Origin: Winogradskyella eximia
GTDB lineage: Bacteria; Bacteroidota; Bacteroidia; Flavobacteriales; Flavobacteriaceae
Assembly: GCF_003386165.1 (NCBI RefSeq)
Contig: NZ_QRDV01000005.1
Location: forward strand, 62,001-126,000
DNA: 64,000 nucleotides
Direction: 5' to 3'
Part shown: piece after piece, positions 53,212 through 60,632 of the stretch
How positions within the stretch are numbered: position 1 is the first letter of the stretch
Layout of the letters: each line of letters begins with the position of its first letter
Position numbers and translations under genes: made by a program
Notes under the pieces: generated by a model
Told to the model about the DNA's origin: nothing
Databases searched by the model: none
Seen by the model: only the letters and a program-made list of their open reading frames with translations

Positions 53212-53243
53212 CAATGTTACAACCTATTTTTCAAAAAAACAAG
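53212..53243 (-). promoter_or_regulatory. aceB promoter with -33/-7 elements
   Basis: On the minus strand CTTG (53243-53240), a 20-base spacer and TAACATTG (53219-53212). The -7 box has one mismatch to TAnnTTTG; the -33 element overlaps the end of the palindrome AGCGAACGTTCGCT, as expected for a repressor site. Confidence 0.55.
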
Positions 53244-53291
53244 CGAACGTTCGCTAAATATTTAAATTCGCTATTTATGAAAGTTCGCAAA
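53242..53291. promoter_or_regulatory. Operator array between aceB and the RamB-like regulator
   Basis: TTCGC occurs three times in direct orientation at 53250, 53267 and 53284, spaced exactly 17 bases. The contexts read AACGTTCGCTAAA, TAAATTCGCTATT and AAAGTTCGCAAAT. The first is also one arm of the perfect palindrome AGCGAACGTTCGCT (53242-53255). From memory, sites of Corynebacterium RamB contain a similar TTTGCAAA core. The array sits between two divergent promoters, so one regulator could control both. Confidence 0.6.
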
Positions 53292-53297
53292 TTATAG

Positions 53298-53305
53298 TAT
53301 ATTTG
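53298..53305 (+). promoter_or_regulatory. -7 box of the RamB-like regulator gene
   Basis: TATATTTG matches TAnnTTTG. The G is only five bases before the ATG at 53311, so transcription should start at or next to the start codon. The third TTCGC repeat ends nine bases upstream of this box. Confidence 0.6.
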
Positions 53306-53310
53306 CCATT

Positions 53311-54789
53311 ATGGAACAAGATTATATAAAACTTATATTTGGATTAAAACTTAAGCAAATCCGTACAGACAAAGGACTTTCGCTATTTGGATTGTCTAAA
53401 TTATCTGGACTTTCAAAATCGTATTTAAACGAAATTGAAAAAGGAAAAAAATATCCTAAGCCAGATAAAATTGCTGCATTATCCGAACATTTAGATGTTC
53501 CATACGATGAAATGGTGTCTTTAAAGCTAGATAAAAACCTAGCTCCTATTGGTGAGATATTACAATCTAAACTTCTAAAAGAGATTCCGTTAGAGCTATT
53601 TGGAATCCAAGAAAGTACAATGATTGATATTATCTCTAATGCACCAGCAAAGGTGACAGCATTTATTAGTACTATTATTGAAATCGCAAAGAACTACAAC
53701 TTTAGTAAAGAGAGTTTTTACTTAGCTTCTGTGAGGTCATTTCAAGAAGCCAACAACAATTATTTTGATGACTTAGAACAAGCGGTTTTAAAATTTGCAA
53801 AAACCTACCAAGTAGACCTCACCAAACCTTTAAAGTCTGTTGAACTCGAAGAAATCCTTATTGAAGAATACGGTTATACAATAAACACTACCGAATTAAC
53901 ATCGCATACAGAATTAGATAATTTACGTTCCGTATTTGTTCCTAAAACTAAAACTCTCCTACTAGCCAGACATATAGATGATGCACAAAAAACATTTATA
54001 TACGCTAAAGAAATTGCTTATAATTATTTAGAAATTAGCGAACGCCTTTATACTTTCTCCTGGATTAAATTTGAAAATTTTGACCAAGTGTTAAATAACT
54101 TTTATGCGTCTTATTTTGCAGGTGCTTTAATTATACCGAGAGCGAGTTTGGTTGCCGATTTGAAAGCTTTATTTTCAAAAAAATCATTTAAAACTAAAGA
54201 TTTTGAACGCATTATTAGTAATTACAATGCTTCTCCAGAATCTATTTATCAAAGATTAACCAATATTTTACCAAAAGATTTTAATCTTAAAAGTTTATTC
54301 TTCTTAAGATTTTCGCATCAAAAAGGCTCAAATCACTTCAAATTAAATAAAGAATTACATTTATCTAAACAGCAGTCACCACATGCTAATGAAACTAATC
54401 AGCATTATTGCAGACGTTGGGCTTCTCTAAAAGTGCTAGAGCAAATTAGTAAGAGCAACAAACCTCATGAGTTTGATATACAAGTTTCTAATTATCCCAA
54501 TGAAGGAAAAAGCTATCTCGTATTATCTTCTGCTACCTCAGATCCTTTTGTTTCTAATAGTTATAGAAGTGTAAATATTGGAATTCAAATTAATAGTCAG
54601 CTTAAACGCAAAATTAACTTTGCCGAGAGTGCTTCAATTCCTAAAGCACAAGTTGGTGTTACATGCGAACGTTGCGTAATTAGTGATTGCGAAGTTAGAC
54701 AAGCACAACCAACTAGTATTATGTCTGCTCAAAAAGACGCAAAAATTGCAGATGTTGTAAATAAAATTCAAGAAAAATACAGCAAATAA
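53311..54789 (+). CDS. XRE-family short-chain acyl regulator, RamB/PrpR-like
   Basis: 492 residues. Residues of about 8-62 form an HTH of the XRE type (LKQIRTDKGLSLFGLSKLSG, LSKSYLNEIEKGKKYPKPDK). The middle resembles the IrrE/ImmA-type domain but its zinc motif is not clear (FIYAKEIAYNYLE in place of HExxH). The C-terminus has three Cys: GVTCERCVISDCEVRQAQP (Cys452, 455, 460), the DUF2083 end of the short-chain fatty-acyl regulator family that includes RamB and PrpR, known to control aceA/aceB and to sense acyl-CoA. Divergent from aceB. I predict it controls aceBA and its own gene via the TTCGC array. Its stop abuts the convergent HAD gene. Confidence 0.85.
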   Translation: MEQDYIKLIFGLKLKQIRTDKGLSLFGLSKLSGLSKSYLNEIEKGKKYPKPDKIAALSEHLDVPYDEMVSLKLDKNLAPIGEILQSKLLKEIPLELFGIQESTMIDIISNAPAKVTAFISTIIEIAKNYNFSKESFYLASVRSFQEANNNYFDDLEQAVLKFAKTYQVDLTKPLKSVELEEILIEEYGYTINTTELTSHTELDNLRSVFVPKTKTLLLARHIDDAQKTFIYAKEIAYNYLEISERLYTFSWIKFENFDQVLNNFYASYFAGALIIPRASLVADLKALFSKKSFKTKDFERIISNYNASPESIYQRLTNILPKDFNLKSLFFLRFSHQKGSNHFKLNKELHLSKQQSPHANETNQHYCRRWASLKVLEQISKSNKPHEFDIQVSNYPNEGKSYLVLSSATSDPFVSNSYRSVNIGIQINSQLKRKINFAESASIPKAQVGVTCERCVISDCEVRQAQPTSIMSAQKDAKIADVVNKIQEKYSK

Positions 54790-55446
54790 CTACGAAATAA
54801 TATTTACAATTTTAGAATAACTAATTTCTTCAAAACTAGAAACGACTTTATTTGCTAAGGAATAATCTTGACCAGAAGAATGTTTACTTTTAAAACCTGT
54901 ACAAAAGATTCCGGCTGAATGTGCTGCTTTTATACCATTAGTAGAATCTTCAATTACCATACATTCCGATTTTTTAAAACCCGTAAATTCTGCGGCTTTA
55001 ATAAATATTTCGGGATGTGGTTTAGACTTCTCTAAATCGGCTCCACTAAATTTACCACTGAAATATTGATTAAGATCAAAACGTTCAAAAATTTGCTTAA
55101 TTCCAAGCATTGATGCAGAAGAAGCCACAACCAAAGTAACATCGTTAGCATGGTAATCCTTTATTCGCTCTAAAACACCATCTATTAATTGCAAATCTCC
55201 ATTTTCAAAGAAAATCTTATAATGCTCGCGCTTTAAGCTTACTAAGTACTCTGGTGTTTCATTTAAATTAAAATGATCCACTAAACGTTTACATATATTT
55301 ATTGTTGATTGCCCTGTAAATGAAGCATACAAGTCCTCGTTTACATCGATAGAAACATCGTTAAACATTTGATGATACGCTTTTCGGTGTAATGGCTCTG
55401 TATCCACGATTACTCCATCCATATCGAATAAAACAGCTTTTAGCAT
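54790..55446 (-). CDS. HAD-superfamily hydrolase, beta-phosphoglucomutase-like
   Basis: 218 residues. Motif I FDMDGVIVDTEPLHRKAY, motif II VVASSAS, motif III K in LEKSKPHPEIF and motif IV IEDSTNGIKAA: HAD subfamily IA with an alpha-helical cap (about 16-85). It hydrolyses or isomerises small phosphorylated sugars in the cytoplasm. The Asp two residues after the nucleophile is present, so it is active. It is a single gene convergent with the regulator, with no bases between stop codons and no terminator visible. Confidence 0.85.
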   Translation of the reverse strand: MLKAVLFDMDGVIVDTEPLHRKAYHQMFNDVSIDVNEDLYASFTGQSTINICKRLVDHFNLNETPEYLVSLKREHYKIFFENGDLQLIDGVLERIKDYHANDVTLVVASSASMLGIKQIFERFDLNQYFSGKFSGADLEKSKPHPEIFIKAAEFTGFKKSECMVIEDSTNGIKAAHSAGIFCTGFKSKHSSGQDYSLANKVVSSFEEISYSKIVNIIS

Positions 55447-55571
55447 AGTAATATTTTAATTTATTACGAAGATAAAAAAGTAAATGACATTGCAGAGCAG
55501 AAGAACTTACAATGCCATTAAGTATGTATTAAATTATGCTTAGTTTTGCTTTTTAATTTATCTTAAAAAAG

Positions 55572-55739
55572 ATGGCAAAGAAAGGACAAGAAAAAAACAC
55601 AGCAAACAAAGCCAAGCACAGTAAATTGATTGCTCAGAAGAAGAACAAACAAAAATCTAAATCTGAAGATCGTAAAGCACGCCTTAAAGCCATTGTTGAA
55701 TTAGCAAAAGCTAAAAAAGACACTTCAGAAAACGCTTAG
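55572..55739 (+). CDS. 55-residue basic small protein
   Basis: Found by translating the gap by hand. ATG GCA AAG AAA GGA, 55 codons and TAG: it starts MAKKGQEKNTANKAKHSKLI, continues with AQKKNKQKSKSEDRKARLK and ends AIVELAKAKKDTSENA. About a third of residues are Lys or Arg; there are no hydrophobic segments. It could bind nucleic acid or ribosome, like small ribosome-associated basic proteins, but I recognise no family. Codon use is regular. The gene lies divergent from the HAD gene, about 125 bases from its start. Confidence 0.6.
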   Translation: MAKKGQEKNTANKAKHSKLIAQKKNKQKSKSEDRKARLKAIVELAKAKKDTSENA

Positions 55740-55933
55740 TCGTTTAACCAAGTAATTACTTTATTATCTTCTAAAGTATTCCATTACAATATCACTTTAC
55801 TGAATCACTTAGATTCCACATCCTAAATTCTCAACATTAACAGCGTAGTACTATTTTATGTTGATGCTAAAATTTTTGAATCTTGAATATTAAAATCAAT
55901 TAGAACCTAGTCTTGTGATAGATCTTTTATATT

Positions 55934-56054
55934 AAAAAAAAAACACGAAGAGAAAAACAATGACTAATCTTGAATTCATATCATACACATTTAAAATATA
56001 ATAAATGGGTACAAAAAAATATGAACTAAAGACTATTTACTGAATCTCTTCGTG
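55934..56054 (-). terminator. Acs 3' element: 10-pair stem with 91-base loop and T10 run
   Basis: On the minus strand CACGAAGAGA (56054-56045), 91 bases, TCTCTTCGTG (55953-55944), then ten T (55943-55934). It lies just downstream of the acs stop. The loop is AT-rich and contains a small CATTTA/TAAATG stem. This could be a long-loop terminator, or a small RNA released from the 3' end. The rest of the 340-base gap 55740-56079 holds nothing I recognise. Confidence 0.45.
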
Positions 56055-56079
56055 ATTTAATACTAGTTAAATCTAAATT

Positions 56080-57987
56080 TTACTTCACATTATCAATAAT
56101 ATCTTGAACCACTTCAGGATTTAACAATGTACTTGTATCTCCTAATTGATCCGTTTCATTACATGCAATTTTTCTAAGAATACGACGCATAATTTTGCCA
56201 CTTCGTGTTTTAGGTAAACCATCTGTAAATTGTATTTTATCTAATTTAGCGATTGGCCCAATCTGCTCGGTTATAATCTGATTAATTTCCTTACGTAAAT
56301 TATCATGATTTCTATATTCACCTGTTTCTTTTAAAGTAACATAACCATATAAAGCATTTCCTTTAATATCATGAGGGAAACCAACAATAGCACTTTCTGC
56401 CACAGCTGGATGTTCATTTATAGCATCTTCAATTGGTGCTGTACCAAGATTATGCCCAGAAACAATAATAACATCATCTACTCTACCTGTTATTCTATAA
56501 TACCCAACCTCATCACGTAATGCGCCATCGCCTGTAAAATACATATTATCATAAGCTGAAAAATAAGTATCCTTATAACGTTGATGATTTCCCCAAATAG
56601 TTCTTGCCATACTTGGCCACGGGAATTTTATACACAAACGACCATCTACTTGATTTCCTTTAATTTCTTGCCCATGCTCATCCATCAATGCTGGCTGAAT
56701 CCCGATAAATGGAAGTGTTGCATAGGTTGGCTTGGTAGGTGTCGCAAATGCGATTGGCGTAATCATAATACCACCAGTTTCCGTTTGCCACCACGTATCT
56801 ACAATTGGTGATTTCTTTTTACCTACATTATCATCGTACCAGTGCCAAGCTTCTTCATTTATAGGTTCTCCAACGGTCCCTAACACCTTTAAAGATGATA
56901 AATCATGTTTTTCTAAATGCTCTACACCTTCTTTTGCTAAGGCTCTAATAGCAGTTGGCGCAGTATAGAATTGATTAACTTTATGTTTTTCTACAATTTC
57001 CCAGAAGCGCCCAAAATCTGGATAACTAGGCACACCTTCAAACATCACTGTTGTGGCACCATTACATAATGGTCCATAAACAATGTAACTATGGCCTGTA
57101 ATCCAACCTATATCTGCTGTACACCAATACACATCTTGTTCTCTATATTGAAATACATTTTTAAACGTATAAGCTGTATACACCATATAACCCGCTGTGG
57201 TATGCACCATCCCTTTTGGTTTCCCAGTAGAACCTGAGGTATAAAGAATGAATAATGGATCTTCTGCATCCATAATTTCTGGTTCACAATCGTGATATGC
57301 TTCATCTAACAAAGGTTGTAACCAGTGATCACGACCTTCTTTCATGTTAATTACAGAATTGATTCGGTTTACAACCAAAACATTAGCTACACCTTCACAG
57401 TCCTCTAATGCTTCGTCCACAATACCTTTTAAATCTATGGTTTTTGAACCACGATAAGACCCATCAGAAGTAATTACTATTTTACAATCACTATCATTAA
57501 TTCTTGTAGCCAATGCTGTAGATGAAAATCCTGCAAAAACGACAGAATGTATGGCACCAATTCTTGCACAGGCTAATACTGAAATTGCCAATTCAGGAAT
57601 CATTGGTAAATAAATACATACACGATCTCCTTTTGCGACTCCTTTTTCTTTTAAAACATTAGCAAACCTACACACGCGCTCATGTAATTCTCTATAGGTT
57701 ATATGTTGCGCTTGTTCATCTGGACTATTGGGTTCAAAAATAATAGCCGTTTTATCACCTCTTGTATACAAATGCCTATCAATACAGTTTTCTGTAATAT
57801 TAAGCTTTGCTCCTTCAAACCATTTTACTTCTGGTTTTTTAAAATCCCAACTTAATACATTATCCCATTTTTTGCGCCACATAAAATGCTCTTCAGCAAT
57901 TTCTTCCCAAAAATTCTCTGGGTTTCTTACGGATTTACGGTAAACTTGATAGTATTCTTCTAAATGTTTTATGTGATAATTACTCAT
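56080..57987 (-). CDS. acs: Acetyl-CoA synthetase
   Basis: 635 residues (E. coli Acs 652). AMP-binding blocks FILYTSGSTGKPKGMVHT, DVYWCTADIGWITGHSYIVY and DTWWQTETGGIMITP; the acetylation Lys in LPKTRSGKIMRRILRK near residue 590. It makes acetyl-CoA from acetate, ATP and CoA through acetyl-AMP, in the cytoplasm. Trp in WWQTETG is the residue that sets acetate preference. It is last in a minus-strand run with a second acyl-CoA synthetase (73 bases upstream) and a sensor kinase system. Confidence 0.96.
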   Translation of the reverse strand: MSNYHIKHLEEYYQVYRKSVRNPENFWEEIAEEHFMWRKKWDNVLSWDFKKPEVKWFEGAKLNITENCIDRHLYTRGDKTAIIFEPNSPDEQAQHITYRELHERVCRFANVLKEKGVAKGDRVCIYLPMIPELAISVLACARIGAIHSVVFAGFSSTALATRINDSDCKIVITSDGSYRGSKTIDLKGIVDEALEDCEGVANVLVVNRINSVINMKEGRDHWLQPLLDEAYHDCEPEIMDAEDPLFILYTSGSTGKPKGMVHTTAGYMVYTAYTFKNVFQYREQDVYWCTADIGWITGHSYIVYGPLCNGATTVMFEGVPSYPDFGRFWEIVEKHKVNQFYTAPTAIRALAKEGVEHLEKHDLSSLKVLGTVGEPINEEAWHWYDDNVGKKKSPIVDTWWQTETGGIMITPIAFATPTKPTYATLPFIGIQPALMDEHGQEIKGNQVDGRLCIKFPWPSMARTIWGNHQRYKDTYFSAYDNMYFTGDGALRDEVGYYRITGRVDDVIIVSGHNLGTAPIEDAINEHPAVAESAIVGFPHDIKGNALYGYVTLKETGEYRNHDNLRKEINQIITEQIGPIAKLDKIQFTDGLPKTRSGKIMRRILRKIACNETDQLGDTSTLLNPEVVQDIIDNVK

Positions 57988-58060
57988 AATCTTGTTGTTT
58001 ATTATTTATTAAACATGCTGTAAGATATTCGCATGCCGTTAATCTAATTTCTACTTTATT

Positions 58061-59956
58061 TTATTTATGAATTCCAATAAAATTGGCTTGATATACTGAT
58101 TTTATTTCATCTATAATTTTTACATCATCAATAGTTGAAGGAATATTGTATTGTTGCTCGTCTGCAATATTTCGAAGTAATTTACGAAGAATTTTTCCAC
58201 TTCGCGTTTTTGGCAACCTATTTACAACAAGCACATCCCTAAATGACGCTACTGCACCTATTTCTTTACGCACATCTTGAATAATCTCTTTTTGAATTAA
58301 TTGATTATCCGAAAGTTCTCCAGACTTTAAAACCACTAAACCAAGTGGTTTTTGACCTTTAATTTCACAGTGTACTCCAAAAACTGCACACTCTGCAACT
58401 GCTCTATGTGAGGCCACAATCTCTTCCATCTCTGCTGTAGACAATCTATGACCTGCTACATTAATAATATCGTCTACACGACCCGTTATAAAAACATAAC
58501 CATCTTCATCTTTGTAGCCACCATCTCCAGAAAAATAAAAACCAGGAAATCGATTTAAATACCCAAATTTAAAACGATCAGGATTTCCCCACAAATTAGT
58601 TAAAGTTCCTGGAGGCAAAGGCAATTTTACGGTAACAAAACCTTCTACGCCAGCTTCTACCTCCTCACCTTCTTCATTTAAAATTTGTATATCATAACCA
58701 CACACAGGAAAACCTGCAGAACCTGGTCGTACTTCTTGTAAACCAACACCAACCATATTTGCTAACATTGGCCACCCACTTTCTGTTTGCCACCAATGGT
58801 CTATAACTGGAACATTAAGTTTTTCTTCCGTCCAAGTTAAAGTTGCCACATCACAACGTTCACCAGCTAAGAATTGATATTTTAAACAAGACAAATCAAA
58901 ACGCTTAAGCATATGACCCGTAGGATCTTCTTTTTTAATTGCCCTAATTGCTGTTGGTGCCGTAAACATCACTTTTACGTTATGCTCACTTATTACACGC
59001 CAGAAAGTTGAAGCATCTGGAGTTTTTATAGGCTTGCCTTCAAAAAGAATAGTGGTATTTCTATTTAACAAAGGCCCATAAACGATATAACTATGCCCAA
59101 CAACCCAACCAACATCACTTGCTGCCCAAAACACATCTCCTTCGTCTAGTCCATAAATATATTTCATTGAGAATTTTAATGCCGTAGCATAACCACCTGT
59201 ATCTCTAATAATTCCCTTTGGAGTACCAGTAGTACCTGAAGTGTATAAAATATAAGACGGATGGATAGACGCAACCGAAACCGCATCAATAGCTGTGGAC
59301 TTTTCTACTAACGTCGTATAATCTACATCATAATCTTTCTTTGGGATTTCTACATCTAATTTTCTATCAAAAACAATAACATGTTCGGGCTTGTTTTTCG
59401 CCTGAGAAATTGCTTCATCCACAAACGGCTTGTATGGAATAATGCGCTCTATTTCAATTCCGTTAGATGCCGTAATTATTGCTTTAGGCTTACAGTCATC
59501 TATACGAATAGCTAACTCATGTGGAGCAAAACCACCAAATACAACCGAATGTATTACACCAATTCTTACACAAGCCAACATAGCATATAATGCTTGTGGA
59601 ATCATTGGCATATAAATAATACAAGTGTCACCTTTTTTTAGCCCTAAACTTTGCAATCCACCAGCCAGTTTAGCAACCTCATGATGTAATTGATTAAAGC
59701 TAATATGTTCTTTTGTATTTGTTACTGGAGAATCATAAATGATTGCATTTTGCTCACCAAAACCATCATTAATATGCTTATCTATACACAAATAACTTAA
59801 GTTAAGTTGCCCATCTTCAAACCATTGATTATAATCATATTTATCTTTAGACAGAATTGTTTTTGGAATTTTAAACCAATCTAATTGCTGCGCTTGTTGG
59901 TCCCAAAATTGTTCTGGAGATTGAATACTTTTCTGATAAAATTTTTGATATTTCAT
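58061..59956 (-). CDS. Acyl-CoA synthetase, propionyl-CoA synthetase (PrpE)-like
   Basis: 631 residues. The same AMP-forming fold as acs: SYILYTSGTTGTPKGIIRDT, DVFWAASDVGWVVGHSYIVY, DHWWQTESGWPM and LPKTRSGKILRKLLRN. The TSGTTG instead of TSGSTG, IIRDTGG and WWQTESGWP are seen in PrpE/acyl-CoA synthetase 3-type enzymes, so propionate is the likely substrate, although acetate or butyrate is possible. It lies 73 bases before acs and three bases after a 72-residue membrane protein gene, so the three probably form one transcript. Confidence 0.85.
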   Translation of the reverse strand: MKYQKFYQKSIQSPEQFWDQQAQQLDWFKIPKTILSKDKYDYNQWFEDGQLNLSYLCIDKHINDGFGEQNAIIYDSPVTNTKEHISFNQLHHEVAKLAGGLQSLGLKKGDTCIIYMPMIPQALYAMLACVRIGVIHSVVFGGFAPHELAIRIDDCKPKAIITASNGIEIERIIPYKPFVDEAISQAKNKPEHVIVFDRKLDVEIPKKDYDVDYTTLVEKSTAIDAVSVASIHPSYILYTSGTTGTPKGIIRDTGGYATALKFSMKYIYGLDEGDVFWAASDVGWVVGHSYIVYGPLLNRNTTILFEGKPIKTPDASTFWRVISEHNVKVMFTAPTAIRAIKKEDPTGHMLKRFDLSCLKYQFLAGERCDVATLTWTEEKLNVPVIDHWWQTESGWPMLANMVGVGLQEVRPGSAGFPVCGYDIQILNEEGEEVEAGVEGFVTVKLPLPPGTLTNLWGNPDRFKFGYLNRFPGFYFSGDGGYKDEDGYVFITGRVDDIINVAGHRLSTAEMEEIVASHRAVAECAVFGVHCEIKGQKPLGLVVLKSGELSDNQLIQKEIIQDVRKEIGAVASFRDVLVVNRLPKTRSGKILRKLLRNIADEQQYNIPSTIDDVKIIDEIKSVYQANFIGIHK

Positions 59957-59959
59957 AAC

Positions 59960-60178
59960 TTACTTTTTATTAGAATTAAGTAAGCCAAACCAATTAGGAT
60001 TAAGAATATTGAGCTTAATAAGCACCCAAATTATCACCACAAAACAAATACCCATAACTATAGATAGCATAGGGCTTACGTTGGTAATATTCTCATACTT
60101 AAACCTCAAGAATAGCGTTGCAATAACATAGATACTAATTATAATATCTGACGCTAAAGGATTGATGCGTAATTTCAT
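59960..60178 (-). CDS. Small membrane protein in the acs operon
   Basis: 72 residues, two membrane helices (about 9-26 and 36-58), short basic ends. Three bases separate its stop from the PrpE-like gene, so it is in that operon. I do not recognise the family; it may be an accessory subunit of an acetate transporter or kinase. Confidence 0.6.
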   Translation of the reverse strand: MKLRINPLASDIIISIYVIATLFLRFKYENITNVSPMLSIVMGICFVVIIWVLIKLNILNPNWFGLLNSNKK

Positions 60179-60250
60179 GTCTTTAAACTTTAATTAAACT
60201 TAGTTTGTTTGCACACAAAACCAATTTAATAAAAGACTTAAAGAAGACTC

Positions 60251-60616
60251 TTATTTTATAAGTTCCAGAATTTCTGAAACTATTTTTTTTACCGAAAAAG
60301 GTTTGGTTAAATATTTATCTGCTCCAAGTTTTAAACCCTTTTCAATATCTGAAGCTTTATTTTTTGCAGTTAAAAAAACCACTTTGGTATCTTTTAAACT
60401 GTCTGTTTTTTTTATGTATTCTAATGTTTGATATCCATCTACATTTGGCATCATAACATCTAACAATATCACATTAGGAATATGATGTTTTAATATCTCT
60501 AAAGCCTCACTTCCATCTCTTGCTATAAACACCTCAAAATCTTGTTTTTTGAAAGTGTATTCTAACGACATTACAATATTTGGCTCGTCGTCAACAATTA
60601 AAATTTTCTTCCTCAT
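60251..60616 (-). CDS. Single-domain response regulator (receiver only)
   Basis: 121 residues: one CheY-like receiver with Asp9/Asp10, phospho-acceptor Asp53 (LLDVMMPNVDGYQ), Thr83 and Lys105 (YLTKPFS). There is no DNA-binding or other output domain. It starts 16 bases after the stop of the SSS-type sensor kinase, its evident partner. CrbR/CbrB-type partners of related kinases have output domains, so phosphate here must act through protein contact or be passed on. Confidence 0.9.
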   Translation of the reverse strand: MRKKILIVDDEPNIVMSLEYTFKKQDFEVFIARDGSEALEILKHHIPNVILLDVMMPNVDGYQTLEYIKKTDSLKDTKVVFLTAKNKASDIEKGLKLGADKYLTKPFSVKKIVSEILELIK

Positions 60617-60632
60617 ACTTTACGACTACAAT

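Noticed and set aside
58061..59956. The second acyl-CoA synthetase as a recent duplicate of acs
   Set aside because: The two share only the core AMP-binding motifs and differ throughout; they belong to different subfamilies.
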